A DNA stretch of 64,000 bases from Pseudobutyrivibrio ruminis (GTDB taxonomy: Bacteria > Bacillota > Clostridia > Lachnospirales > Lachnospiraceae). Below the pieces are notes generated by a model. The model saw only the letters and a program-made list of their open reading frames with translations. It searched no databases and was not told the DNA's origin. Below, piece after piece: positions 35,916 through 43,890 of the stretch. The position numbers and the translations under genes are program-made. Position 1 is the first letter of the stretch, and the number at the start of each line of letters is the position of its first letter. The DNA lies in the NCBI GenBank assembly GCA_015057315.1, contig SVER01000008.1, positions 39,710 through 103,709 on the forward strand. Reading direction: 5' to 3'.

Positions 35916-37004
35916 ATGAGTGAGAATATAAAATTTTCCGTGATAATGCCTACTTATGGGGTGGGCGACTATATTGGCGATGCCCTAGGCTGCCTCTCAA
36001 TGCAGACCTATGACAACTTTGAAGTAATCATTGTAGATGATTGCTCTCCTGATAAATCAGGTGAAATAGCAAACAGTTTCACACAAAGGGACGATAGATT
36101 TTTCTATGTAAAGCATAGCGAAAACAAGGGTGTTTCCGAAGCAAGAAATACAGGCATTGAGCATGCCACAGGAGATTATATTCTCTTTTTAGATCCGGAT
36201 GATTTGTATGAGCGTGATTTGTTGAGAGTATGTGCAGCAGTGCTGGAACGTAATCCTGTGGATTTGCTGGTATATAGCTTTACCGAGGATTATCGTAATT
36301 ACGAATCAGGCAAGATTGAATATCGTAAATGCGTTAGCTTAGAGCAGATGGATTATGATGACGATATGGTTACCACAAGTGATCCTGCAACCATTCATAA
36401 AATGGCCATGCAAATGGAAGCAATTACAATGCTTGGGTATCCTTGGAACAAGTGCTATAAGACAAGTGTTATTAAGGAGCATAGTCTTATATTTCAGCAG
36501 ATAAAGCATGTAGAGGATATATTATTTAACTGCGATTTTCTTGATTACACCACATCTCTTACAGTGTTAAATGATGTGCTGTATCACTATAGAAATCAAG
36601 GTCAGGCCCGCCTTACAGGTGGAGCCATTGATGACTATTTCAAGCTTCAGAAGATTCGTGTGCAGCGAATCTATGACCAGCAACAGCAGTGGAAGACCTG
36701 CGATTTTGAAGCTCTTGGAACTCTTTCTAAGATATATTTCAGAAGCTTCCAATCTGCCATGGTTCGCCAAATCGAGGGCGGAATTAAATGCGATGATATT
36801 TTAAAATGGTGCAACGCCGAGTCTGAAACAGAGCTCTATCAGGAGATGAAGAAGTATCTTCCTGACAATTCTAAAACTCTTAAGTTTTTATACAAGCCTT
36901 TGGCCCAGGGAATGTTTGGCACAGCCCTTAAGCGTGCCCGAATCATGGAATACACCAAACACCACTTCCCAGGAATTTTCAACAGGGCGAAGCAGTTAAG
37001 GTAG
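35916..37004 (+). CDS. GT2 glycosyltransferase
   Basis: A 362-residue GT-A enzyme: FSVIMPTYGVGDYIGDAL at the N-terminus, VDDCSPDKSGE, FLDPDDLYERD as the metal site near 95. The C-terminal ~130 residues are helical. It lies away from both main glycan loci but shares their theme. The ribosome site is weak. Confidence 0.87.
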   Translation: MSENIKFSVIMPTYGVGDYIGDALGCLSMQTYDNFEVIIVDDCSPDKSGEIANSFTQRDDRFFYVKHSENKGVSEARNTGIEHATGDYILFLDPDDLYERDLLRVCAAVLERNPVDLLVYSFTEDYRNYESGKIEYRKCVSLEQMDYDDDMVTTSDPATIHKMAMQMEAITMLGYPWNKCYKTSVIKEHSLIFQQIKHVEDILFNCDFLDYTTSLTVLNDVLYHYRNQGQARLTGGAIDDYFKLQKIRVQRIYDQQQQWKTCDFEALGTLSKIYFRSFQSAMVRQIEGGIKCDDILKWCNAESETELYQEMKKYLPDNSKTLKFLYKPLAQGMFGTALKRARIMEYTKHHFPGIFNRAKQLR

Positions 37005-37076
37005 TGGGTATTTTTTATTTTGATAGTAAGTATTATTAGGAAGAGTTAGTAGTGTATGGAAATGAGAGGTTTTATC

Positions 37077-37256
37077 ATGGAATCAAATAACACAATTAAA
37101 TATAATAAGCCTAATATCGGTGCATTACCTATGGACGCAGGCAGAGATATTTTTAAAATTATAATGAATACCCCAAAGCCTAATCATGAAAAGTTGAAAA
37201 GAGAAGCAGATGAATTAGAAAAAAAGATTTTCGCTTCAATAGGGTATGAGAAATAG
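37077..37256 (+). CDS. Small protein of unknown function
   Basis: A 59-residue ORF from ATG 37077, with GAGAGG seven bases before it; an in-frame ATG at 37056 is less well placed. The protein is charged, with a helical Lys/Glu-rich C-terminal half (HEKLKREADELEKKI) and no membrane span. I recognise no family. Confidence 0.5.
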   Translation: MESNNTIKYNKPNIGALPMDAGRDIFKIIMNTPKPNHEKLKREADELEKKIFASIGYEK

Positions 37257-37364
37257 GAAAATTGTTACCGTAACAGGCGGACTACATGGGAATCAAGGGG
37301 TAATATTTGCTTTTGTAGATACAGTAGGTTATAATTTACTTAGTTGTGAGAAGGAGGGTTTACT

Positions 37365-37502
37365 ATGACTGAGGGCGGTTTTTTAATTTTCTTTTTTGCA
37401 TTAATTTTATTGGTAGTCATCGTAGCTGTTATCGCAGTAGTTTCTGCGGTTTCAGGCGCAGCGGCAGCGATAGCCGACGAAGAGGATGGCGAAGAGGATT
37501 AA
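37365..37502 (+). CDS. Small single-pass membrane protein with acidic tail
   Basis: A 45-residue ORF preceded by a very strong AAGGAGGG. A hydrophobic helix of ~25 residues (from FLIFFFALILLVV) is followed by an Ala-rich stretch and an acidic end (DEEDGEED). It ends 6 nt before the TTG start of the DUF4422 gene, so the two may be translated together. Unknown function. Confidence 0.65.
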   Translation: MTEGGFLIFFFALILLVVIVAVIAVVSAVSGAAAAIADEEDGEED

Positions 37503-37508
37503 CTAATT

Positions 37509-38333
37509 TTGGATATAAAAATCTTTATAGCGACTCACAAACCATGCCTGTTACCTGAACAGGATTGTTACGTGCCAATTCATGTGGGAGCAAAGGGCAA
37601 AGATAATATTTTATATGAGGAGTGTGGGATTAATAAACCGGGAGCATTAGTTAGAGATGATTCCGGTGATAACATCTCTGAGAAGAACCCATACTATTGT
37701 GAGCTTACAGCTACTTATTACATCTGGAAAAATATTACGGCGGATGTGGTTGGCTTGTGCCACTACAGACGCTATTTTTCTTCTAAGAAAAATAGTGGAG
37801 ATGATGAAAATCCATTTAAAAATATTTTGTCTGAGGCAGAGATTAGCTCATTGATGTCAGAGTACGATATGGTAGTACCAAAGACTAATAAGTACTTTAT
37901 CGAGACTCTTTATAGCCATTATTCACACACCCTAGATGGTAGCCATTTGGACATAGCCAGGGAGGTTATGGCTCAGCTTTATCCAGAGGATCTTAAGTAT
38001 TTGGATGCCATCTATTCTAAGACAAATGGAAGCATGTATAATATGTGCATCATGAAAAAGGATTTGTTCGATGCCTACTGTGAGTGGATGTTTAATTTAC
38101 TTGCAGGTGTGGAGGAAAGAATTGATGTATCAAATCTATCTGCATTTCAGGCTAGATTGTTTGGTCGTGTGTCAGAGATTCTTATGAATGTATGGATTCT
38201 TAAGGTATCTAGTGAGGGCAAATCTGTAACGGAAGTATCCGCTGCATACACAGAAAAGATTAACTGGATTAAGAAGGGCGTATGGTTTTTACAGGCTAAG
38301 TTCTTCGGTAAAAAATACACAAAGAGTGCATAA
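37509..38333 (+). CDS. DUF4422 glycosyltransferase-like protein
   Basis: A 274-residue protein of the DUF4422 family found in capsule loci. Typical segments: IFIATHKP at the start, ELTATYYIWKN, GLCHYRRYF and FQARLFGRVSEILMNVW. It is thought to be a glycosyltransferase acting on surface polysaccharide; the sugar is unknown. The start is TTG. Confidence 0.83.
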   Translation: MDIKIFIATHKPCLLPEQDCYVPIHVGAKGKDNILYEECGINKPGALVRDDSGDNISEKNPYYCELTATYYIWKNITADVVGLCHYRRYFSSKKNSGDDENPFKNILSEAEISSLMSEYDMVVPKTNKYFIETLYSHYSHTLDGSHLDIAREVMAQLYPEDLKYLDAIYSKTNGSMYNMCIMKKDLFDAYCEWMFNLLAGVEERIDVSNLSAFQARLFGRVSEILMNVWILKVSSEGKSVTEVSAAYTEKINWIKKGVWFLQAKFFGKKYTKSA

Positions 38334-38343
38334 TGATAAATAC

Positions 38344-38385
38344 AAGCTATTGCTCAAATATAAATGGGCAATAGCTTTATTTTAT
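38344..38385 (+). terminator. Rho-independent terminator
   Basis: AAGCTATTGCTC (38344-38355) pairs with GGGCAATAGCTT (38366-38377) with one G-U pair, followed by a T-rich stretch. Confidence 0.85.
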
Positions 38386-38438
38386 TTGTATTTAGTGATA
38401 AAATACTATGTCGAAAAAAAGAGAAAGTATAAATAAGT

Positions 38439-39263
38439 ATGATTAAGAGTAAAAAAATAAGGTTGATAAGAATAATTGTAATAGCGGTTTTGGTGCTATG
38501 GGGCATTATTCTTGCTGGATTTATCAGCCCACTTAGAATAAAAAAATATGATTTAACATTTGATAATCTTCCAGAGGAGATGGATGGTTACAGAATTGTT
38601 CAGATAACAGATTTTCATTGCAAGGAGTTTGGTGATCACGAAGAAGATTTAATAAAGCTTGTGGCAAAGGCTAAGCCTGATGTAATATTTTTAACAGGTG
38701 ATATTGTTGATGAAAAGCATACTGTAGATAATGCTGATGATTTACTTGTTGGTATAACAAAGCTTGCACCTGTTTACTATGTAACAGGAAACCATGAGTA
38801 TTATAATGGCGCTCCATATTATGAATTCCGAGAGCTCTGCGATAAATATGGTGTTGTAATGCTTGAGAATGAAACAGTAGATGTGGAGTTCAATGGAATC
38901 AGCTACAAGCTTACAGGTTTGGATTATGTTAATTCTACGGTCCATATGAAGGATGTGATAGGATATGCAAACACTGATTACTTTAATGTGTTACTGTATC
39001 ATGATTCTTCTAAGTTTAACTTTTTGTCCGAATATGGATATGACATAGAATTTGCAGGCCACGGTCATGGTGGATTAATTCGCCTTCCATTTATAGGAGG
39101 CTTGCTGGGTTCTGATTATCGCCTGTTCCCAAAGTACGATTATGGAATATTTCATGAAAAAAATTCCACTATGGTAACCAGCTCAGGCTTGGGCGACGCA
39201 AGAGTACCTAGATGGAATAATCCAAGAGAAATAGTGCTAGTTAAATTGCATTGTGAAAAATAG
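38439..39263 (+). CDS. Membrane-anchored metallophosphoesterase
   Basis: A 274-residue protein. One N-terminal membrane helix (~7-28), then a calcineurin-like phosphoesterase domain with its metal-binding motifs: QITDFHC, LTGDIVDE, VTGNHEYY and GHGHGG. It resembles YkuE-type proteins; the substrate is not known. It is a single gene closed by a strong terminator. Confidence 0.9.
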   Translation: MIKSKKIRLIRIIVIAVLVLWGIILAGFISPLRIKKYDLTFDNLPEEMDGYRIVQITDFHCKEFGDHEEDLIKLVAKAKPDVIFLTGDIVDEKHTVDNADDLLVGITKLAPVYYVTGNHEYYNGAPYYEFRELCDKYGVVMLENETVDVEFNGISYKLTGLDYVNSTVHMKDVIGYANTDYFNVLLYHDSSKFNFLSEYGYDIEFAGHGHGGLIRLPFIGGLLGSDYRLFPKYDYGIFHEKNSTMVTSSGLGDARVPRWNNPREIVLVKLHCEK

Positions 39264-39314
39264 AAACAGCCAGGGCGCATATCACATTAGAATGATATGT
39301 GCCCTGGCTGTTTT
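39264..39314. terminator. Bidirectional terminator
   Basis: A ~20-bp stem beginning AAACAGCCAGGGC and ending GCCCTGGCTGTTTT, with A and T runs on opposite sides, lies between two converging genes. It belongs to a group of look-alike terminators in this region (AGCC...GGCT arms at 40741, 42053 and 43702). Confidence 0.9.
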
Positions 39315-39318
39315 GATT

Positions 39319-39666
39319 TTAAAGATTTTTCAATAGTTGCGAAGCGTATATTGAAATTCGCTTTATTTGATCATTATCACTAGATGATAATGTTTGCAAC
39401 AAGTTGAATAATTCAGGGTTTGTTTTTTTATCAACGACAATCTTGGCTGGTGAGATATCATCTGTTTTTCCTGTGAGATATTCAACAGAGGTTCCAAAAC
39501 ACTGTGCAATAACTTCTAATGTTTGCATAGATGGAGTGCGTTCCCCGTATTCGTATCTACAGTAACCTATATTGGATAAATTGAGTCTGCGGGCGGCCTC
39601 TGCTTTTGTAATTCCTAGATTGTTACGGGCTTCTGTAATTCTTTGTGCAATGATGTTATCAGACAT
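39319..39666 (-). CDS. XRE-family transcriptional regulator
   Basis: A 115-residue protein. Residues ~8-65 form a Cro/C1-type helix-turn-helix (ITKAEAARRLNLSNIGYCRY; GERTPSMQTLEVIAQCFG). The rest is a short helical tail. AGGAG precedes the ATG. It diverges from the Rpn-like gene, and the shared promoter holds a perfect 11-bp inverted repeat, so it probably represses that promoter (inference). Confidence 0.92.
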   Translation of the reverse strand: MSDNIIAQRITEARNNLGITKAEAARRLNLSNIGYCRYEYGERTPSMQTLEVIAQCFGTSVEYLTGKTDDISPAKIVVDKKTNPELFNLLQTLSSSDNDQIKRISIYASQLLKNL

Positions 39667-39692
39667 GAAAACTCTCCTAATACAATAAAATA

Positions 39693-39739
39693 TTGACTAT
39701 AACCATTGGATATACTATAATACGTTACATCCAATGGTT
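39693..39739 (+). promoter_or_regulatory. Promoter of Rpn-like gene with operator-like inverted repeat
   Basis: TTGACT (39693-39698), 17-bp spacer, TATAAT (39716-39721). AACCATTGGAT (39701-39711) inside the spacer and ATCCAATGGTT (39729-39739) just past the start site are perfect inverted copies, well placed to block RNA polymerase when bound by the divergent XRE protein. Confidence 0.75.
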
Positions 39740-39824
39740 ATTTTATCAAAGGCTATGTCTTTTTTCAAGTATTATGGCTATATGATTTAATATTCAGGGA
39801 AATAATGTTACAAAGGATATAAAA

Positions 39825-40724
39825 ATGGGAACAGTAAAAGCAACAGTGAAAGATAGTTTATTCACCCACATGTTTGGCGATGAAAGTAAGGAGTATCTAC
39901 TAAAGCTTTATCAAGCACTTCATCCAGAGGACTTGGAGACAGGTGTGGACAATCTTAAAATCATTTCAATTGAAAATGCATTATCTAATGATATTTATAA
40001 TGATTTAGGATTTATAGCAAACGACAAATTAGTAGTTTTGGTAGAGGCTCAGAGCACTTGGAGTGTAAATATTTTAGTAAGATTATTATTGTATCTGGCA
40101 AAGACATACCAGGCATATATATGGGGGCATAAGGAGCTTAAGGCTAAGCTCTACACAGATAGTAAGATAATCTTACCTAAGGCAGAGCTGTATGTATTGT
40201 ATGCAGGAAAGCAGGATGGTAAGCCAACACAAATGTCTTTAAAGGAAGAGTTCTTAGGCGCAGAAGGAAATGTAGATCTTAAGGCAAATGTTATTTTTGC
40301 AGATGAAGAAAGAAATGACATAATAGGTGAATACCTTGCTTTTTGCACTATTTTAAAAGAGCAGGTTCTGCTGTATAATGGGGATAAGCAGAAGGCTATA
40401 CAAGCAACAATTAGCATCTGCATTGAACAAGGAAAACTAGTGAGATACCTTTCTGAACATAGGATGGAGGTTGAAGATTATATGTTTGCATTATTAAGTG
40501 ATGAAGAATTGAAAGAGGCGTATGGGGATTATAGGGAGAGTATTGGCGAAGAGAAGGGTCTACAGAAAGGAATAAGTCAGGGAATAAAGCAGGGAACTGA
40601 TAAAGCCATGCTTAATGCTATTCAAAGTCTTGTTAAGAATAAGGGATTCACTATTGATGAAGCAATGGAGGCATTGGAAATACCTAATGACAAGAGGGCA
40701 GTATATAAAGCGTCATTAGAGTAA
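39825..40724 (+). CDS. Rpn-family PD-(D/E)XK nuclease (recombination-promoting nuclease / transposase-like)
   Basis: A 299-residue protein of the Rpn/PF12784 type. The N-terminal half holds the nuclease core: FTHMFGD, then DLGFIANDKLVVLVEAQST (~63-82) with the D...E-x-Q motif. A middle region (LYVLYAGKQD) is conserved in the family. The C-terminus has the common Gly/Lys/Gln-rich repeat (KGLQKGISQGIKQG) and a small helical domain. Rpn proteins nick DNA and promote RecA-independent recombination. Its 3' part is found again twice nearby (40846-41010 and 41901-42052). Confidence 0.9.
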   Translation: MGTVKATVKDSLFTHMFGDESKEYLLKLYQALHPEDLETGVDNLKIISIENALSNDIYNDLGFIANDKLVVLVEAQSTWSVNILVRLLLYLAKTYQAYIWGHKELKAKLYTDSKIILPKAELYVLYAGKQDGKPTQMSLKEEFLGAEGNVDLKANVIFADEERNDIIGEYLAFCTILKEQVLLYNGDKQKAIQATISICIEQGKLVRYLSEHRMEVEDYMFALLSDEELKEAYGDYRESIGEEKGLQKGISQGIKQGTDKAMLNAIQSLVKNKGFTIDEAMEALEIPNDKRAVYKASLE

Positions 40725-40740
40725 TTATAATTAATTATTT

Positions 40741-40780
40741 AGCCAGGGCACACTAGACAGTGTGCCCTGGCTATTTTTTA
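40741..40780 (+). terminator. Rho-independent terminator
   Basis: AGCCAGGGCACACT (40741-40754) pairs perfectly with AGTGTGCCCTGGCT (40759-40772), followed by ATTTTTT. Confidence 0.95.
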
Positions 40781-40788
40781 GCATTACA

Positions 40789-40812
40789 ATTTTATCGCGG
40801 CTGCGATAAAAT
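40789..40812. repeat. Perfect short palindrome
   Basis: ATTTTATCGC (40789-40798) and GCGATAAAAT (40803-40812) are perfect inverted copies with a 4-nt loop. No T run follows on the plus strand; a protein-binding site or repeat remnant is possible. Confidence 0.6.
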
Positions 40813-40845
40813 CTAGACATGAATACTGATAGTACAGGAATCTGG

Positions 40846-41010
40846 AACTATACCTTTCTGAACACAGGAGAAAGGTTGAAGATGAATAGATGTCTATTGC
40901 TATTTAAAATCTTGTTAGGATAAAGGGGTTCCTGTCGCTGAAGCAATGGATGTTTTAGAAATGTCTGTTGAAAAAAGTAAGTATCTGAAGATTTATTATA
41001 GTAATAAGAA
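40846..41010 (+). pseudogene. Degraded copy of the 3' part of the Rpn-like gene
   Basis: Stretches match the upstream gene: ACCTTTCTGAACA-AGG...GGTTGAAGAT (compare 40447-40480) and then AATCTTGTTAG-ATAA-GGG...GATGAAGCAATGGA-like sequence (compare 40626-40675). A deletion and frame breaks prevent translation. It shows repeated duplication of this gene end. The rest of the 420-bp gap before 41148 holds the palindrome above and a promoter. Confidence 0.65.
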
Positions 41011-41094
41011 AGGGGTAGATTTTCAAGGTAACTGCAACGCCATTTATTAATGTTGCGGTTATGTTGGCAGTTCTTAATTTTGTAAAACATTGTG

Positions 41095-41123
41095 TTGCAA
41101 AAGTAAAACATTAGGTGTATTCT
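41095..41123 (+). promoter_or_regulatory. Promoter of antitoxin gene
   Basis: TTGCAA (41095-41100), 17-bp spacer, TATTCT (41118-41123), followed by GAAGGAGG and the RelB-like ATG. Confidence 0.65.
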
Positions 41124-41147
41124 ATGGTTAGAAGGAGGTAGTTGATT

Positions 41148-41441
41148 ATGGCAGCTACAACAGTAAAAGATACAAATTTCAACATGAGAATGAATAAGCA
41201 GAAAAAAGCTAGCTTAGAGGATTTATATGGTAGCCTTGGCATGACCTTAGCAGAAGCAGTAAATATATTTTTTGAAAAATCTTTAATGGAAGGTGGCATC
41301 CCTTTTGATGTTAGAATGCCACGCTATAACAAAGAGACTGAGGAAGCTATCCAGGAAGCTAGAGATATAATGTCTGGTAAAGTCTCAGCTAAGTCTTATT
41401 CTTCTGCTAAAGAATTATTTGCGGAGCTTGATGAAGAATAA
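41148..41441 (+). CDS. relB: RelB/DinJ-family antitoxin
   Basis: A 97-residue protein. The N-terminal part is a ribbon-helix-helix (VKDTNFNMRMNKQKKASLEDL; LGMTLAEAVNIFFEKS) typical of DinJ/RelB, and the C-terminal half (SGKVSAKSYSSAKELFAELDEE) would wrap the toxin. I chose ATG 41148 behind AAGGAGG; an in-frame TTG at 41142 is less likely. Its partner toxin, which overlaps it by 1 nt, is truncated, so this antitoxin appears to be orphaned. Confidence 0.92.
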   Translation: MAATTVKDTNFNMRMNKQKKASLEDLYGSLGMTLAEAVNIFFEKSLMEGGIPFDVRMPRYNKETEEAIQEARDIMSGKVSAKSYSSAKELFAELDEE

Positions 41442-41554
41442 TGAAGTATACATTAAAAACCACCACTAAATTCAAGAAAGATTACAAACGATGTAAAAAG
41501 CGTGGTTATGATATGGATTTATTATCTGATGTCATTGATACAATGGGAATGTAA
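41441..41554 (+). pseudogene. Truncated YafQ-family toxin (N-terminal stub)
   Basis: The ORF starts inside the antitoxin stop (TAATG) and reads MKYTLKTTTKFKKDYKRCKK, then continues to DVIDT, matching the start of YafQ/RelE mRNA-cutting toxins, but stops after 37 residues where the family runs to ~90. The catalytic C-terminal half with its His residues is missing, so it should be inactive. Confidence 0.88.
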
Positions 41555-41583
41555 TCATTGAAGATATTTGTGATTATCACTAA
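41551..41583 (+). pseudogene. 3' remnant of a HigB-like toxin
   Basis: The reading frame VIIEDICDYH-stop ends 3 nt short of the HigA ribosome site and looks like the usual C-terminus of HigB toxins (…DYH). It is joined directly to the YafQ stub, as if a deletion fused two toxin genes. Very short, so the match is suggestive only. Confidence 0.5.
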
Positions 41584-41597
41584 GGAGGACCTATAGC

Positions 41598-41900
41598 ATG
41601 ATGAGTTTAGAACCTACATCACCAGGAGAAATTTTACAAGAAGAATTCCTTGAACCTATGAACATCACAGCATATAGACTTGCAAAAGAGGTACATATTC
41701 CTCAATCTAGGATTAGCGATATCATAAGTGGCAAGAGAAGGATTACAGCAGACACTGCAATGAGATTCGCTAGGTATTTTGGAACTACACCACAGTTTTG
41801 GCTTAATATTCAGAATCAGTTTGATTTAGATATGCTGAAGGTATCTGGTAAAGTTGTAGATATGGCAGATATCAGACCATTTAGCTTGATGCAGGGGTGA
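41598..41900 (+). CDS. higA: HigA-family antitoxin
   Basis: A 100-residue XRE-type protein of the HigA/VapI family: SPGEILQEEFLEPMNITAYR, IPQSRISDIISGKRRIT and FGTTPQFWLNIQNQFDLD are all typical. It normally represses its operon and neutralises HigB; here the toxin is reduced to a few codons. AAGGAGG precedes the ATG (41598 or 41601). A copy of the Rpn gene end starts at the base after its stop codon. Confidence 0.93.
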   Translation: MMSLEPTSPGEILQEEFLEPMNITAYRLAKEVHIPQSRISDIISGKRRITADTAMRFARYFGTTPQFWLNIQNQFDLDMLKVSGKVVDMADIRPFSLMQG

Positions 41901-42052
41901 GCTATACAAGCAACAATTAGCATCTGCATTGAACAAGGAAAACTAGTGAGATACCTTTCTGAACACAGGATGGAGGTTGAAGATTATATGTTTGCGTTAT
42001 TAAGTGATGAAGAATTGAAAGAAGCCTATGGGGATTATAGGGAGAGTATTGG
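41901..42052 (+). pseudogene. 152-bp near-exact copy of the Rpn-like gene interior
   Basis: This matches 40395-40546 at 148 of 152 positions, without a start of its own, and runs into a terminator. Together with 40846-41010 it brackets the toxin-antitoxin remnants. Confidence 0.93.
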
Positions 42053-42093
42053 ATAGCCAAGTCGTACCAAAGGAGTGCCTTGGCTATTTTTAT
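42053..42093 (+). terminator. Rho-independent terminator
   Basis: ATAGCCAAG (42053-42061) pairs with CTTGGCTAT (42079-42087), followed by TTTTATTG. Confidence 0.8.
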
Positions 42094-42162
42094 TGTATTG
42101 CCCAAGCAATATGTTTATAATTAAAAACTGGCAAAATTAAATAAAAGAGGAGCATAAGAGTA

Positions 42163-43698
42163 TTGGAAGAGATGATAAGAAAAATTTATAAGCCAGTGTT
42201 AATTACATGGATTGTTTCAGCTTTGTGTTATTTGCCATTTATTGCTAAAGGGCTTACTAATTCTGTAGATGGACTGTGGGCCTCAACCTATTATCAAGCA
42301 GGTAATATAGAGCTGGGTTCAGGCAGATGGGCATTGCTGTTTCTTGACAAAGCAAGATTGGGATATGGTGCAGAGCCTTTTTCCACATTGTTGGCATTGC
42401 TGTTTTTGTCGATGGCTGCTTATATTTCTATATCGATGTTTATGGATATAAGAAAGTCAAATTATGTGTATGCGATGTTGATTACTTGCTGTACAAGCAC
42501 ATGTTGTATTCTTGCATATAGATTTACATCAGCTAACTATTGCTTTGGTGTGCTGCTGTCAGTTTTGTCAGTATATTTTGTATTAAGAGAGTCAGATGAA
42601 AAGAAAGTTAGAATTAGAAATACAATAATAGCTATTGCTATTTTGATATTCAGTACAGGAATATATCAGGTTGACTTAGGAGTTTTTGCTGTGTTAGTTA
42701 TCTTGAATATGATGAAGCTAATATATAAGGAAGATAACCGCAATTGCTTTAGAGTGTTTAAGGTGTCAGCAGTGGTGTTTGTCGTTAGCTGCATATTATA
42801 TAAAATTGCATGGAACGTGTGCATGATGGCTAGGCACATATCTGCATCCTCTTACAATGGGGCAGATTCGGTTTCGGTGTTTGGTATGCTCAGTGGAATA
42901 CCTAGTGGACTATGTGTAATATATAAAGCCTGGTCTGATTATTTTTCATTCACTCAGGGAAACTATGTGCTGGCACCAATTAGAGCATTTGTAGCTTTTG
43001 TGCTATTTATTGCATTGTTTGTTGTTGGAGTGCGTAAGCTAGCAAAACAACCTAAGAATGCTATCATATATGGAATATTGTGGGTGCTTCTGCCGGTAGC
43101 TGCTAATATAGCTATTATTCTGGCACCAAGTATGAAGACTGTTATGATGCAAATGACAGTGCCTATGGCATTTGCATTACCTTTGGCTATGTGCTTTCTT
43201 GATGAGATTGGTATTATCCGTAAGTGGACAATTTCAGCGCTTTGCATTATTCTTTTGTATGGAAATATTTTTGCAGTGGGTGCAGATATAGATGCAATGG
43301 CGCAAGGCAGCAATTCGTCCAATATGATCATGAATAACATCGCTGTTACACTTAACCAAAAGCAGTTGTTATCAGATGATTATGATTATGCGTTTTTTGG
43401 TAATATTTCTGCTAACGAATTGTTTAAGAAAAATGAGCTGTATGATATGGCTAGTCCTTATGCAAAGTTTGGAACTATGCAGACTAAGCCTGATATGGTG
43501 CACAAATCATACATAGGTCTTTTGGATGATATAGGCCTTGATTTGGAAATAGTTGATAATGAAAAATATCTAGAGTTATATGATTCTGGAATACTTGATA
43601 ATATGCCTGCTTATCCTGAAGAGGGTTCAATAATCGAGAAGGATGGCGTAGTTATAGTAAAGGTATCTGATGATTATATCTTTGGTAAATATGGATAA
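42163..43698 (+). CDS. Polytopic membrane glucosyltransferase-like protein (Glucos_trans_II type)
   Basis: A 511-residue protein with ~10-11 membrane helices and a soluble C-terminal tail (~400-511). The first extracytoplasmic loop, DGLWASTYYQAGNIELGSGR, is typical of the Glucos_trans_II family, where an acidic residue acts on a polyprenyl-phosphate sugar. It may add side-chain sugars to a surface glycan. TTG start with GAGGAG upstream. It is single, closed by its own terminator. Confidence 0.72.
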   Translation: MEEMIRKIYKPVLITWIVSALCYLPFIAKGLTNSVDGLWASTYYQAGNIELGSGRWALLFLDKARLGYGAEPFSTLLALLFLSMAAYISISMFMDIRKSNYVYAMLITCCTSTCCILAYRFTSANYCFGVLLSVLSVYFVLRESDEKKVRIRNTIIAIAILIFSTGIYQVDLGVFAVLVILNMMKLIYKEDNRNCFRVFKVSAVVFVVSCILYKIAWNVCMMARHISASSYNGADSVSVFGMLSGIPSGLCVIYKAWSDYFSFTQGNYVLAPIRAFVAFVLFIALFVVGVRKLAKQPKNAIIYGILWVLLPVAANIAIILAPSMKTVMMQMTVPMAFALPLAMCFLDEIGIIRKWTISALCIILLYGNIFAVGADIDAMAQGSNSSNMIMNNIAVTLNQKQLLSDDYDYAFFGNISANELFKKNELYDMASPYAKFGTMQTKPDMVHKSYIGLLDDIGLDLEIVDNEKYLELYDSGILDNMPAYPEEGSIIEKDGVVIVKVSDDYIFGKYG

Positions 43699-43701
43699 TA
43701 G

Positions 43702-43742
43702 ATAGCCATGGCACACCACAATGTATGCCATGGCTATTATTA
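43702..43742 (+). terminator. Probable terminator
   Basis: ATAGCCATGGCA (43702-43713) pairs with TGCCATGGCTAT (43726-43737); the T tract after it is weak (TATTAT). Confidence 0.65.
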
Positions 43743-43810
43743 TGTGTACGTTTTGTGAAATGTTACATATAAATAAGTAAAAAATGTAAGTATTTTTAAC
43801 CACTAAACAA

Positions 43811-43839
43811 TTGTCAACAACTCCTGAATGATGTATACT
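43811..43839 (+). promoter_or_regulatory. Promoter of the second polysaccharide locus
   Basis: TTGTCA (43811-43816), 17-bp spacer, TATACT (43834-43839), about 50 nt before the GT4 start. No other strong promoter or terminator is evident until 60848, so the locus may be one long operon. Confidence 0.75.
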
Positions 43840-43890
43840 TCTGCAAGATGGCCATTTTTAGGTCAATCAAAAAAGTAGAGGGAGTAGTAG

